Shown here piece after piece: positions 45,953-55,051 of a stretch of DNA of 64,000 nucleotides. Every line of letters begins with the position of its first letter. Within the stretch, counting starts at the first letter, position 1. Both the position numbers and the translations under genes were made by a program. The stretch comes from Microbacterium galbinum (lineage in GTDB: Bacteria > Actinomycetota > Actinomycetes > Actinomycetales > Microbacteriaceae), in contig NZ_JAHWXM010000001.1 in NCBI RefSeq assembly GCF_023091225.1, forward strand, positions 2,563,913 to 2,627,912, written 5' to 3'. The notes under the pieces were generated by a model that saw nothing but the letters and a program-made list of their open reading frames with translations, did no database searches and had not been told where the DNA came from.

Positions 45953-47464
45953 CTACTTCAGCCGTTCGCTGCGGATGCCGCCCAGAGCGTCCTTCTCGAG
46001 CCCCTGCCCGATGATCGAGTGCCGTCGCGAGTAGGCGAAGTAGATGATCATGCCGATCGCGAGCCAGATCGCGAATCGCACCCAGGTCTCGGTGCTGAGG
46101 TGGAGCATCAGCCAGAAGCAGGCGAGCGCCGAGATCCACGGCAGCCACGGCGAGAGCGGAACCATGAACGGACGCTCGAGGTCGGGGCGGGTCTTGCGCA
46201 GGATCGGCACCCCGATGCTCACGAGGACGAACGCCGACAGCGTGCCGATGTTGATCATGTCGCCGAGCACCTGCACGTCGAAGAATCCGGCGATGATCGC
46301 GATGATCACCCCGACGATCAGCTGGATGCGGATCGGGGTGCCGCGCTTCTTGTCGGTGACGCTGAGGGCGCGGGGCAGCAGGCCGTCGCGGCTCATCGCG
46401 AACACCACGCGCGCGAGGCCCATGAGCAGCACCATCACGACCGTGGTCAGGCCGACCAGACTGCCGATCGCGATGACCTGCGCCGCCCAGGTCGCGCCGA
46501 CGAGTTCGAAGGCGCTCGACAGCGACGGTTCGTCGAGCTTCGCGAGCTCGGTGTACGAGACCATTCCGGTGATGACGATCGCGACGAGCACGTAGAGCAC
46601 GGTCACGATGATGAGGCCCAGGATGATGCCGCGGGGAACCGTGCGCTTCGGGTCCTTGGTCTCCTCGGCGCTGGTGGCGACGACGTCGAAACCGATGAAC
46701 GCGAAGAACACCAGTGCGGCGCCCGAGAGGATGCCGAACACGCCGTACATCGTCGGGTCGGAGCCGGTCATGAACGAGAACAGCGACTGGGTCCAGGCGC
46801 TCTCCGATGCCACGCCCTCCTGCGCCGGGGGAACGAACGGCGAGTAGTTCGCGCCGTTCACGAAGAAGAGTCCGACGACGATCACGAACAGCACGATCGC
46901 GACCTTGATGACCGTGAAGACGCTGTTGACGCGGCTCGACAGGCGCGTGCCGAGTGCGAGCAGCAGGGTGAAGATCGCGACGATGACGACGGGACCCCAG
47001 TCGAAGCTGACGCCGCCGAGCTGCACCGACATCGGGATGTCGAGGTCGAACAGCGAGACGGTGTCACCGAGGTACACGCCCCAGTACTTCGCGATGACGG
47101 CCGAGGCCATGAGCATCTCGAGGATGAGGTCCCAGCCGATGATCCAGGCGAGGAACTCGCCGAGCGTCGAGTACGTGAACGTGTACGCGGAGCCGGCGAC
47201 CGGGATCGACGACGCGAACTCGGCGTAGCAGAGGATCGCGAGGCCGCACACGGCGGCGGCGATGATGAACGAGATGATGACGGCCGGGCCGGCATGACGG
47301 GCGGATGCCTCGGCTCCGACCGAGAAGATGCCGGCGCCGACCGCGACGGCGACGCCCATGACCGCGAGGTCCCAGACGCCGAGCGAGCGTTTGAGGGAGC
47401 GTTTCTCGTCGTGCGTCTCCGCCATCGACTGCTCGACCGACTTCACTCTGCGCTGAATCGCCAT
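45953..47464 (-). CDS. APC-superfamily amino acid permease
   Basis: A 503-residue permease with 12-14 helices. Helix 1 holds the substrate-binding GVAVAVGAGIFSVGAEASA, and helix 6 VFFAFIGFDVVATSAEETKDP, both typical of the cationic amino acid (CAT, YfnA-like) branch. A 30-residue charged cytoplasmic N-terminus precedes helix 1. The ATG lies 7 nt after TACAAT (plus strand 47472-47477). Substrate is likely a basic or branched amino acid, but specificity cannot be read from sequence. Confidence 0.9.
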   Translation of the reverse strand: MAIQRRVKSVEQSMAETHDEKRSLKRSLGVWDLAVMGVAVAVGAGIFSVGAEASARHAGPAVIISFIIAAAVCGLAILCYAEFASSIPVAGSAYTFTYSTLGEFLAWIIGWDLILEMLMASAVIAKYWGVYLGDTVSLFDLDIPMSVQLGGVSFDWGPVVIVAIFTLLLALGTRLSSRVNSVFTVIKVAIVLFVIVVGLFFVNGANYSPFVPPAQEGVASESAWTQSLFSFMTGSDPTMYGVFGILSGAALVFFAFIGFDVVATSAEETKDPKRTVPRGIILGLIIVTVLYVLVAIVITGMVSYTELAKLDEPSLSSAFELVGATWAAQVIAIGSLVGLTTVVMVLLMGLARVVFAMSRDGLLPRALSVTDKKRGTPIRIQLIVGVIIAIIAGFFDVQVLGDMINIGTLSAFVLVSIGVPILRKTRPDLERPFMVPLSPWLPWISALACFWLMLHLSTETWVRFAIWLAIGMIIYFAYSRRHSIIGQGLEKDALGGIRSERLK

Positions 47465-47516
47465 GCCGACGATTGTAGGTCGCGGTCGTCGCGCTGCACC
47501 CCTTACGAAACAGAAC

Positions 47517-47577
47517 GCTCCCGTCGCACTTCCTGTCGGAATGACCGGGTCAGACCGACAGGAAGTGCGACGGGAGC
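47517..47577. repeat. Perfect 23-bp inverted repeat
   Basis: The arm at 47517-47539 (starting GCTCCCGTCGCACTTCCTG) is exactly complementary to 47555-47577; the 15-nt loop itself contains TGACCGGGTCA. It follows the nitroreductase gene and precedes the permease promoter, so it probably ends transcription. Such long perfect pairing is unusual in this window. Confidence 0.8.
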
Positions 47578-47615
47578 GAAGGATTCCGAGCGGATGCCGG
47601 AACGGAGGGGTGGGA

Positions 47616-48203
47616 TCAGGCGCTGAGGATGACCGTCTCGGCGATCGGGCGGCGCACGCGCGGTGCGGTCTCGCGCTGCTGCAGCACCTCGGGGAGGGCG
47701 GTCACGTCGCCGAACTCGCCGACGGCGAAGACCGTGACGGCCGAGAAACGGGGCTCGAGGTCGGCGAACTCGCGCACGGCCTCCGGGTCGAATCCGCTCA
47801 TCTGGTGCACGAGGAGTCCCTCGTGGTGAGCCTGCACCGAGAAGTGCGCGACAGCCTGGCCGAGGTCGTAGAGGGCGTGGGTGATCGGCGTGCCGTCTTC
47901 GGTGGCGGTCTCGGCGACGGCGACGACGAGGACGGCGGCGTTCACGGCCCAGGCCTGGTTGAAGCCGACGAGCGCGTCGACGACCTGTGCGTGCAGGGCC
48001 GTTCCGCGGCGGGCGACGATGAAGCGCCACGGCTGCGAGTTGTTGGCCGAGGGCGTCCAGCGGGCGGCTTCGAGGGAGGCGGCCAGCTTGGCCTCGTCGA
48101 TCGCGTTCTCGGCGTCGAAGGCGCGGGGGCTCCAGCGCTCGGCGAGCACCTCGAGGACGGGGTGCTCGGTGGGTGCGGTGCGGACGAGGGTGGGAATGCT
48201 CAC
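47616..48203 (-). CDS. Nitroreductase-family protein
   Basis: A 195-residue FMN-dependent oxidoreductase. RWSPRAFD near 24-31, and RWTPSANNSQPWRFI near 48-62, are the FMN-binding signatures; HEGLLVHQMSGFD forms the second half. The enzyme would reduce quinones or nitroaromatics using NAD(P)H; a physiological substrate is unknown. The start is GTG 48203, with AAAGGC upstream. A perfect 23-bp inverted repeat follows. Confidence 0.88.
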   Translation of the reverse strand: MSIPTLVRTAPTEHPVLEVLAERWSPRAFDAENAIDEAKLAASLEAARWTPSANNSQPWRFIVARRGTALHAQVVDALVGFNQAWAVNAAVLVVAVAETATEDGTPITHALYDLGQAVAHFSVQAHHEGLLVHQMSGFDPEAVREFADLEPRFSAVTVFAVGEFGDVTALPEVLQQRETAPRVRRPIAETVILSA

Positions 48204-48321
48204 GGTGATGCCTTTCAGACGGGGTGCCGATCGGACTCCGTCGTCCGCCTACGCGTGTCTGAACGCATGTGCCCGCATGGATATTCCTGTGGATGTGCGG
48301 GTTTCGTCGTGTGACGCGAAG

Positions 48322-48357
48322 GAGGGACGGATGCCGTTGCCCCGGCATCCGTCCCTC
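48322..48357. terminator. Terminator after the ABC-2 exporter operon
   Basis: GAGGGACGGATGCC (48322-48335) pairs perfectly with GGCATCCGTCCCTC (48344-48357) around 8 nt. It lies 14 nt after the ABC permease gene on the minus strand. Confidence 0.75.
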
Positions 48358-48371
48358 TCGCCCAGCGCGCC

Positions 48372-49481
48372 TCAGCCGCGCAGCGCCTCGGTGAGCTTGA
48401 CCCGCGAGCCCATGCGCAGCAGCGAGTTCTCGTAGATCTTCGCGCCGATCGCGATCGCGGCGATGCAGCTCACCAGCAGGATCGCCAGCGACAGGATCGG
48501 CTCCCACCACTGCGCCTCGCCGACGAACAGGCGCATCGGCATCCCGACCGGGGCCGAGAACGGTACGTACGACATGATCGTCAGCACCAGCGCGTTGTCG
48601 TTGAAGACGATGACGAGGATGTACGGCGCCATGATGAGCATCGTGATCGGGGTCGTGGTGGCGCCGATGTCCTCCTGGCGTGACACCATCGAGGCCGCCG
48701 CGGCGAACAGCGAGGCCAGCAGCACGAAGCCGAAGAGGAAGAACACCGCGAACCACAGGATCGGGCCGCCGAGCAGCGTCAGCACGTCTCTCTGCCCGGT
48801 GACGATGAGTCCGACGGTGGCGATCGCGGCGAGGCCGACGATCTGCGCCATCGCGAGGATCGTGTTGCCGATGACCTTCCCGGCGAGGAGGGTGCGGGCG
48901 GGGATCGCCGACAGCAGCAGCTCGACCACGCGGGTCTGCTTCTCTTCGACGACGCTCTGCGCGATCGTGCCGCCGAAGGTCGACGCCGCCATGAGGAAGA
49001 CGATGCCGAAGGCGAGCGCGATGAAGTACCGCAGCAGCGGGTTGGTGGTCGCAGGTTCGAGGATCTGCACCTCGGGCGTCTGCGAGAGGCCGCTGACAAG
49101 GGAGCTCGGGGCGTCCTTGAGCGCGATGACGGTGTACCCGGTGGGCCCGCCGCTCGAGACGACCGCCGCGTCGACCTTCTCCTCGCGCACGAGCTGCTCG
49201 GCGGCCGCGTCGTCGGCGACCTCGGTCACCTCGACGTCGGGCAGTGCCGACACCGCGGATGCCGTCTCGGAGGTCGCGGCGACCGGGGTCTTGTCGGTGC
49301 CGCTGTTGTTGCTGGCGAACCCGCCGATCAGCACGCCGGCGAGAGCGATGAGCATGAGGATGACGGTCGAGATGACGAACGCCTTGCTGCGCAGCTTCGA
49401 ACCGATCTCGCGCTCGGCGACGAGCCAGATCCCGCTGGAGCTGCGGATGGGGGAGCCTCCCCCGGGAGTCGACGTGGTCAC
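48372..49481 (-). CDS. ABC-2 exporter permease (NatB/YhaP-like)
   Basis: A 369-residue membrane protein. After a cytoplasmic tail comes one helix (KAFVISTVILMLIALAGVLI), a large external domain of about 110 residues (acidic, no Cys) and then five helices with the motif SVVEEKQTRVVELLLSA, typical of the ABC-2 NatB/YhaP type. Such pairs export Na+ or peptides/drugs. The start is GTG 49481, overlapping the ATPase stop (GTGA). Confidence 0.86.
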   Translation of the reverse strand: MTTSTPGGGSPIRSSSGIWLVAEREIGSKLRSKAFVISTVILMLIALAGVLIGGFASNNSGTDKTPVAATSETASAVSALPDVEVTEVADDAAAEQLVREEKVDAAVVSSGGPTGYTVIALKDAPSSLVSGLSQTPEVQILEPATTNPLLRYFIALAFGIVFLMAASTFGGTIAQSVVEEKQTRVVELLLSAIPARTLLAGKVIGNTILAMAQIVGLAAIATVGLIVTGQRDVLTLLGGPILWFAVFFLFGFVLLASLFAAAASMVSRQEDIGATTTPITMLIMAPYILVIVFNDNALVLTIMSYVPFSAPVGMPMRLFVGEAQWWEPILSLAILLVSCIAAIAIGAKIYENSLLRMGSRVKLTEALRG

Positions 49482-50374
49482 TGGATGACCTCCTTGAAGA
49501 TCTGGGCGAGGGACGGATGCTTGGGGGCGAAGCTCGCGACGTCGCCGTGGGCGACGGCGGTGCGCAGCACGCGCTGCGCGGTCTCCGCGCCGTCGGTGTC
49601 GAATAGGGCGTAGCCGCCCTCGAAGTCGACGACGGTGACGCCCGGTTCGGTGCGCAGCCATCCGGCGTCACCCGCCGAGACCAGCTCGTAGCGGCTGCCG
49701 GCGTGCTGGGCGCGGAGCCCGTCGCGGGAACCGGCGGCGCGGATCGTGCCCCCGGCGAGGATGACGAGGTCGTCGCAGAGGCGCTCGACGACGTCGAGCT
49801 GGTGCGAGGAGAACAGGATGGATGCGCCCTGGGCGGCGGTGGCCTGCAGCGTCGAGGCGACGACGTCGACCGCGAGCGGGTCGAGACCCGAGAACGGCTC
49901 GTCGAGGATGAGCACCTTCGGGTCGTGCACGAGGGCCGCGGCGATCTGCGCACGCTGCTGGTTTCCGAGCGACAGCGACTCGATCGTGTCGTTCAGGCGC
50001 TCCCCGAGGCCGAGGTCGGTGAGGATCGCGGTGGCGCGGGTGGCGGCATCCGTCTTGCTGAATCCGTGCAGCCGGGCGAGGTAGACGATCTGCTCGAGCA
50101 CCTTCATCTTGGGGTAGAGCCCGCGCTCCTCGGGCATGTACCCGAAGTTGCGGCGGTCGTCGCCGGTGACGGCCGTGCCGTCGAGGGTGACGGTGCCGGA
50201 GTCCGACGAGAGGAGTCCGAGCACGATGCGCATGGTCGTGGTCTTGCCCGCACCGTTGCCGCCCACGAAGCCGGTGAGCCGGCCGGGGGCGACGTCGAAC
50301 GAGACGTCGTCGAGCACGCGCCGCGAGCCGTAGCTCTTGGTGATGCCGTGGAGTTCGAGCTTTCCTGAGGTCAT
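49478..50374 (-). CDS. ABC exporter ATP-binding protein (NatA/YhaQ-like)
   Basis: A 298-residue ATPase. Walker A is GGNGAGKT at 38-45; the signature is LSLGNQQ near 134-140 in place of LSGGQ; Walker B is VLILDEPFSGLDP. A C-terminal 75-residue extension with DUF4162-like character follows, common in this subfamily. It energises the permease encoded downstream with a 4-nt overlap. The ATG lies 6 nt after TAACGT (plus strand 50381-50386), a probable leaderless start. Confidence 0.9.
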   Translation of the reverse strand: MTSGKLELHGITKSYGSRRVLDDVSFDVAPGRLTGFVGGNGAGKTTTMRIVLGLLSSDSGTVTLDGTAVTGDDRRNFGYMPEERGLYPKMKVLEQIVYLARLHGFSKTDAATRATAILTDLGLGERLNDTIESLSLGNQQRAQIAAALVHDPKVLILDEPFSGLDPLAVDVVASTLQATAAQGASILFSSHQLDVVERLCDDLVILAGGTIRAAGSRDGLRAQHAGSRYELVSAGDAGWLRTEPGVTVVDFEGGYALFDTDGAETAQRVLRTAVAHGDVASFAPKHPSLAQIFKEVIQ

Positions 50375-50461
50375 GCCTCCACGTTAGGGACGGGGCCGAT
50401 GCCACGGCATCCCCCCTGTGGGGGATTGTCGGGCATCCACCGCGCGGATGATCGGCCCGCG

Positions 50462-51673
50462 CTACCGCCGCGCGCTGTGCAGAACCGTGCGCACGACGAG
50501 TCCGGCCACCAGCGCCCAGAACGCGGCGCTGACGCCGAGCACGGAGATGCCGGATGCCGCGACGAGGAAGGTGACCACGGCCGGCAGTCGCTCGCCCGGA
50601 TCGTCGATGGCCTGCTGCACGGCCGAGCCGAAGGCTGCGAAGAGGGCGAGCCCCGCGACGGCGGGGATGACGGCGGCGGGCGCGAGCAGTACGAGGGCCG
50701 CGAACGCGGCGGAGGCGGCGCCGAGCACGAGATACGAGGCCCCGGTCGAGACGCCGGCGACCCAGCGGCGCTTCGGGTCGGGGTCTGCGTCGGGAGAGGC
50801 GGCGAGGGCGGCGCTGATCGCGGCGAGGTTGATCGCGTGCCCGCCCGCGGGAGCGCCGATCGCCGTGCCGAGTCCGGTGACGAGCATCGCCGGCCGCCAC
50901 GGCACCTCGTAGCCGAAGCTGCGCATGATCGCGACGCCCGGAACGTTCTGCGACGCCATCGTGACGATGAAGAGGGGCAGCGCCAGGCCCACGATCGCGC
51001 CGACCGTGAAGGTGGGGGCGGTGAGTTCGACGCGGGGGAGCAGGATGCCCGGATCGATCGCCGTGCCCTGACGTACGAGCTCGACGGCCACGACCACCGC
51101 CGCGGCGAGGAACGCGACCGGAACCGCCCAGCGCGGCGCGAGCCGGGCGACGATCAGCCAGGTCGTCACGACCGGCACGACGCCCCAGGGGTTCTCGACG
51201 ATTCCGGTGATGGGGGCGAGGCAGAGCGGCAGCAGCACACCCGCGAGCATCGCCTGCGCGATCGACGCGGGGATGCGCGCGATGAATCCGCCGAGGGCCG
51301 GCCACAGCGCGGTGAGCAGGATGAGCGCCGCCGTGACGAGGAACGCGCCGACGGCGGCGGGCCAGCCGCCCTCGATGGCGCCCGCCGTGGTGCCGGTCGC
51401 GGCGAGCAGAGCGGCGCCGGGCGTCGACCACGCGACGGTGATCGGCATCCGATAGCGCCAGGCGAGCACGATGCACGCGAGTCCCATGGTGAGGCTGGCG
51501 GCGAGCAGGCCGCTGGCGGCCTGGGCGGCGGATGCTCCCACCGCCGAGAGTCCGGTGAGCACGACCGCGAACGAGCTGGTGAAGCCGACGAGCGCCGTGA
51601 CGATGCCCGCGAGGATCGGGCGCGAGAGCGGGGCAGGGGGCGCGGCGGATGCGGCGGACGCGTCGGCGGACAT
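50462..51673 (-). CDS. BenE-family benzoate/membrane transporter
   Basis: A 403-residue, 11-12 helix protein of the BenE family. It opens RPILAGIVTALVGFTSSFAVVLTGL and has the core stretches ITVAWSTPGAALLAATG and MASQNVPGVAIMRSFGYEVPWRP and GAPAGGHAINLAAISAAL, all family hallmarks. Characterised members import benzoate with protons. No benzoate-degrading genes are near, so substrate is uncertain. The ATG lies 7 nt after TAGCCT (plus strand 51681-51686). Confidence 0.88.
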   Translation of the reverse strand: MSADASAASAAPPAPLSRPILAGIVTALVGFTSSFAVVLTGLSAVGASAAQAASGLLAASLTMGLACIVLAWRYRMPITVAWSTPGAALLAATGTTAGAIEGGWPAAVGAFLVTAALILLTALWPALGGFIARIPASIAQAMLAGVLLPLCLAPITGIVENPWGVVPVVTTWLIVARLAPRWAVPVAFLAAAVVVAVELVRQGTAIDPGILLPRVELTAPTFTVGAIVGLALPLFIVTMASQNVPGVAIMRSFGYEVPWRPAMLVTGLGTAIGAPAGGHAINLAAISAALAASPDADPDPKRRWVAGVSTGASYLVLGAASAAFAALVLLAPAAVIPAVAGLALFAAFGSAVQQAIDDPGERLPAVVTFLVAASGISVLGVSAAFWALVAGLVVRTVLHSARR

Positions 51674-51727
51674 GGATCCGAGGCTATCGCCCGATGCCGG
51701 CACCCGCTGTCGTCAGGAGGGAGCGTT

Positions 51728-52435
51728 TCAGGCGAGCCCGAGGCGGTGCGCGAGCACCACGGCCTGCACGCGATCCCGGGCACCGAGCTTCTGCAGGATG
51801 CGCGACACGTGGGTCTTCACGGTCGCCTCACCGATGAAGAGGGTGGCGGCGATCTCGGCGTTGCTGCGGGCATCGGCGAGGAGGGTCAGCACCTCGGCCT
51901 CCCGCTCGGTGAACGGCTCGGCCAGCGCGACGGGCGCGGGGGCGGTGCGCGGGGGCGACGGCTCGGCCATCGCGACCGGCGCCGGCGCCGCGGCGGGCGC
52001 CGATCCGGCGAATCGGGCGAGCACGCGACGGGTCACCTCGGGCGCCAGCATCCCGTCGCCCGCGGCCAGCGCGCGCACGGCGGCGATGAGGTCTTCGGGG
52101 CCGGCGTTCTTGAGCAGGAACCCGCTCGCTCCGGCATCCAGCGCCTGGTAGAGGTAGTCGTCGCGGTCGAAGGTGGTGACGATCGCGATGGCCGCGGTGA
52201 TGTCGGGGTCGGCGACGATGCGGCGGGTCGCCTCGATGCCGTCCATGTCGGGCATCTGCACGTCCATCGTGATGACGTCGGGGCGCAGCGCGGCGGCCTG
52301 GGCGACGGCATCCGCTCCGGTCGCGGCCTCGCCCACGATCTCGATGTCGGGCTGGGTGCCGAGGATCGTGCGGAATCCCGCGCGCAGCATCGCGTGGTCG
52401 TCGACGAGGAGCACGCGGATCGGGGTGTCGGTCAT
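51728..52435 (-). CDS. NarL-family response regulator
   Basis: A 235-residue regulator. The receiver domain (7-120) has phosphoacceptor Asp58 in VITMDVQMPD and the acidic pair at VDDH. A linker of about 35 residues is rich in Pro and Ala (APAPVAMAEPSPP), longer than usual, leading to the LuxR-type helix-turn-helix (170-230, LTEREAEVL-like AEPFTEREAEVLTLLA, then IGEATVKTHVSRILQKLGA). It overlaps its histidine kinase partner by 4 nt. Targets are unknown. Confidence 0.92.
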   Translation of the reverse strand: MTDTPIRVLLVDDHAMLRAGFRTILGTQPDIEIVGEAATGADAVAQAAALRPDVITMDVQMPDMDGIEATRRIVADPDITAAIAIVTTFDRDDYLYQALDAGASGFLLKNAGPEDLIAAVRALAAGDGMLAPEVTRRVLARFAGSAPAAAPAPVAMAEPSPPRTAPAPVALAEPFTEREAEVLTLLADARSNAEIAATLFIGEATVKTHVSRILQKLGARDRVQAVVLAHRLGLA

Positions 52436-53721
52436 TCGGGCATCCTCACGGCCTTCGCGGTCGGGCGAGATGCGGCGGCGGGTGCGACCTTCAGCGGCAC
52501 CCGCGCCCGCACGCGGAGTCCGCCGAGGGGGCGCGGCGTCACCTCGATCGTGCCGCCCGAGGCGATCGCGCGCTCGCGCATGCCCAACTGCCCGAGGCCC
52601 GGTCGCAACTGGCCGACCATGCGGCCGGTGTTGACGACCTCGACCTCGACGCCCGCGTCGTCGTAGCGCACGCGCACGTCGGCGGTGGCGCCGACTCCGG
52701 CGTGACGACGGGCGTTGGTGAGCGACTCCTGGGTGATGCGGTAGAGGTTCACCGCGACGAGGGAGGGCACGTCGACTGGTTCGCCGATCACGGTGTAATC
52801 CGTCGGCAGTCCCGCCTCGGTCGACGCCTCGACCAGTTCGCGGATGTCGTCGAGTCCGACCGTCGAGGCGGGGTCGGAGCTCTCGCCGCCCGGGGCGCGC
52901 AGGGTCTCGAGCAGCTGGCGCAGCTCGCCGATCGCATCGCGCGCCGATCCCTCCACTCCGGCGAGGAGCTCCTTCGCGCGTTCGGCATCCTGGTCGATCA
53001 CGAGCCGCGCAGCCCCCGCCTGCACGCCCATGACCGACACGTGATGGGCGACGACGTCGTGCAGTTCGCGGGCGATGCGCACGCGGTCGAGCGCGACGGC
53101 CTGCGCCGCCGTCACCTCGCGCTCGCGCTCGAGTTCGGCGGTGCGCTGCTCGAGCACCGAACGCTCGGATGCCGAGATCCACGAGCGCTCGCCGAAGTAA
53201 TAGGCCCCGCCGAAGTAGAGGAGGTTGAGTAGGATCTGCAGCATCATGAAGGCGACGTAGGGCGACATGGCGCCCGCGATGACCTCGGCTTCGTCGGCCT
53301 GGCTGATCGCGTCGCGGTACATCGTGATCAGCAGCCACGCGAACATGCCGACGATGATGCCGATGCGCACGAGCATCGCCGCACGGCGGTTGTTCATCCA
53401 GGCGCCCGCCGTGTAGATGCCGATGAACATCGCGATGTTGCCGACGTAGATCTCCGGCACCCGGATGGTGACGGCCGCGAAGTACGCGGCGGAGACGACG
53501 ATCGCGACCGCGGCCGGGTAGCGCCGCCGGAACGCCAGCGGAGCGGTGATGATCACGGCGTAGACGAGGGCGGTCCACAGCTCGGCCTGCTCGTCGCCGT
53601 AGATCTGCGAGATCGACGAGAGCGCGGCGCTGAGGATCGCGCCCACGAACAGCACGGCGGCGAGCAGCAGATCGCTGCGCCGCTCGCGCGCGGTGGGTGT
53701 GCGGTGGAACTCGGCGGGCAT
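52432..53721 (-). CDS. Sensor histidine kinase (HisKA_3)
   Basis: A 429-residue membrane kinase. Four to six N-terminal helices (about 17-175) are followed by a coiled coil (190-215), the HisKA_3 dimerisation helix with His221 in ARELHDVVAHH and the ATPase domain with the ITQESLTNARRHA N box. It pairs with the response regulator encoded downstream. There is no large external sensor domain, so it may sense membrane or cell-envelope stress. ATG 53721 lies 6 nt after TACGGT (plus strand 53728-53733); an upstream in-frame ATG adds twelve atypical residues. Confidence 0.9.
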   Translation of the reverse strand: MPAEFHRTPTARERRSDLLLAAVLFVGAILSAALSSISQIYGDEQAELWTALVYAVIITAPLAFRRRYPAAVAIVVSAAYFAAVTIRVPEIYVGNIAMFIGIYTAGAWMNNRRAAMLVRIGIIVGMFAWLLITMYRDAISQADEAEVIAGAMSPYVAFMMLQILLNLLYFGGAYYFGERSWISASERSVLEQRTAELEREREVTAAQAVALDRVRIARELHDVVAHHVSVMGVQAGAARLVIDQDAERAKELLAGVEGSARDAIGELRQLLETLRAPGGESSDPASTVGLDDIRELVEASTEAGLPTDYTVIGEPVDVPSLVAVNLYRITQESLTNARRHAGVGATADVRVRYDDAGVEVEVVNTGRMVGQLRPGLGQLGMRERAIASGGTIEVTPRPLGGLRVRARVPLKVAPAAASRPTAKAVRMPE

Positions 53722-53794
53722 CCCTCCACCGTAGGGCGCGGCGCGGGGCCCCGGCATCCCCCGTGCGGCGGATGCCGGTCATGCGAGTCGCCCG

Positions 53795-53882
53795 GCGAGA
53801 AAACGGAGACGAAGAGCGGGTGCCGCGGCGCGTCGCGGCCCGACACGCTCACAGTGAACCCCTCCCGTCCGGGTTTTCTCGC
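53795..53882. repeat. 88-bp inverted repeat, GCGAGAAAAC/GTTTTCTCGC ends
   Basis: Perfect 10-bp terminal arms at 53795-53804 and 53873-53882. The left end continues GGAGACG, as does the minus strand of the element at 6930-7014, so the two belong to one family. It lies in the 337-nt gap between the histidine kinase and the low-GC cluster. Confidence 0.7.
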
Positions 53883-53902
53883 GGCTGATGCCGCTTTAGT
53901 TG

Positions 53903-53924
53903 GGTTGCTGAGCCTGTCGAAGCA
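53903..53924 (+). repeat. Dispersed GAGCCTGTCGAAG repeat, single copy
   Basis: GGTTGCTGAGCCTGTCGAAGCA is identical to the copy inside the glycosyltransferase gene at 37216-37237, but here is intergenic and unpaired. Beyond it, up to 54058, the base composition falls and I see no clear gene; a short open frame starts at 53983 but changes to noise once it overlaps the next gene. Confidence 0.7.
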
Positions 53925-54058
53925 CCCCGCGCGAGAGACTCGTCGCCGGATCAAGAACACCCGTTGACACCGGTTCCTCCGGTTGTATGAGAGGTTTGGG
54001 GAGAACTTGACAAGTAAGCAGTACTACGATTTCTTGGTCGAGAATTGCGGGAAATTTC

Positions 54059-54541
54059 ATGTCGGTAGCATTGCGTGGTTGGGGAATAGGTGCCGTTGCG
54101 GTTTGCGGCGCGCTAGTGCTTGTTGGCGCCGCGGCGCTTATTGTCGCCCGAGCAACAGGCGAAAGTGAAGGCCCGGGAAGTCAGGTGGTCTTTCCGGCTA
54201 CGTGGAGCCCAGCGCAAGGCTACTCGAGCGGAGAGTCGGCGCTCGAGGGGTCTTCGATTACTCTCAGTGAGGATCATACGGCCGATCTTTCTCGCGTCTA
54301 CATTGGGGAGATCGCTAATGTCGACGGCGAGGGCTGCATGTCAACCGGTTATTCGGAGTTCTCCGGTGAGGCTCGCTGGGACGTCGGCCCCGATGAGTCT
54401 CTTTTTGTACGTACCGCTAAGGGCGACGCCCTCCTCGTTCCGTACCCTGGTCGGTTCGATGGATACGACTGGAGCTCTCTGGCTCAGCCCGTTTGCGACG
54501 GTTCTCCAAACTGGTATGTGCTTCAAACCTCGCGCCGCTGA
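54059..54541 (+). CDS. Membrane-anchored protein of the low-GC cluster
   Basis: A 160-residue protein with one N-terminal membrane helix (about 8-31, AVAVCGALVLVGAAALIVA) and an exported domain with two Cys residues (in EGCMSTGYS and QPVCDGSPN). The pattern FPATWSPAQ...LTLSEDHTA...SGEARWDVGPDESL resembles the lipoprotein at 55819-56307 (FPIVWSASN...LTVHEDGTA...TGWADWEFLSEGEL), so they are paralogues. DNA here is less GC-rich than its surroundings. Function is unknown; a role as an immunity or surface lipoprotein is only a guess. Confidence 0.72.
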   Translation: MSVALRGWGIGAVAVCGALVLVGAAALIVARATGESEGPGSQVVFPATWSPAQGYSSGESALEGSSITLSEDHTADLSRVYIGEIANVDGEGCMSTGYSEFSGEARWDVGPDESLFVRTAKGDALLVPYPGRFDGYDWSSLAQPVCDGSPNWYVLQTSRR

Positions 54542-54551
54542 TATTTCGGGC

Positions 54552-55022
54552 ATGCTGAGACTTGTGCAACCGATGCCCTGGGCGCTGTCGATTCTCCTCA
54601 CGGTGGGCCTTACCGGCTGCGCTTCAGAAGCGAACCCGGTTACTGAAGTCACGGATGCCGACGTGGTGGGAAGCTGGCGAGCCGGAGGTGCCCCTGCTGA
54701 TTTCGAGCTGGTCGTTCTTGCCGATGGCACGTACCACGCGGAGCAATGGCCTCTCAACCTCGCATGCGGCGTCCCGCAAGCGAAGTCAGCCGCCGATGTG
54801 TCGTGGGACGACACCGTTTCGCTGGAAGGGCGATGGGTGCTTCACGAGGGTAGTGGAGCGTCGATGACGATTTTCTTCCCGTCGGAAGTGTGTTCCGGAT
54901 ATAGCCCCTCAGCGTCCCTGTTTATCGAAGGCGACGGTCGGCTCACACTTAACTTCTACCTCGAAGTCCCAGACTTCGTCGACTCGACGACGACTGTCGT
55001 GTTCTATCGAGATTCTAGGTGA
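54552..55022 (+). CDS. Lipoprotein of the low-GC cluster
   Basis: A 156-residue lipoprotein: the signal peptide ends in LTGC with Cys23 as lipidation site. The domain that follows (VVGSWRAGGA, then LVVLADGTYHAEQWP and a second pair of Cys residues) shows the same motif order as its two neighbours: a Trp, a DGT and later a G-W strand. It begins 10 nt after the previous gene. ATG 54552 was chosen; an alternative ATG eight codons later also fits. Confidence 0.72.
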   Translation: MLRLVQPMPWALSILLTVGLTGCASEANPVTEVTDADVVGSWRAGGAPADFELVVLADGTYHAEQWPLNLACGVPQAKSAADVSWDDTVSLEGRWVLHEGSGASMTIFFPSEVCSGYSPSASLFIEGDGRLTLNFYLEVPDFVDSTTTVVFYRDSR

Positions 55023-55051
55023 AAGGGCGCCCGCTTGAAGGAGCTTGACAG

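Noticed and set aside
53983..54058. A short frame starting MYERFGENLTSKQYYDFLVEN before the low-GC cluster
   Set aside because: The first 28 residues look protein-like, but the frame becomes noise as soon as it overlaps the real gene at 54059, and no ribosome site is present. It could be a remnant of a lost gene; the evidence is too thin to annotate.
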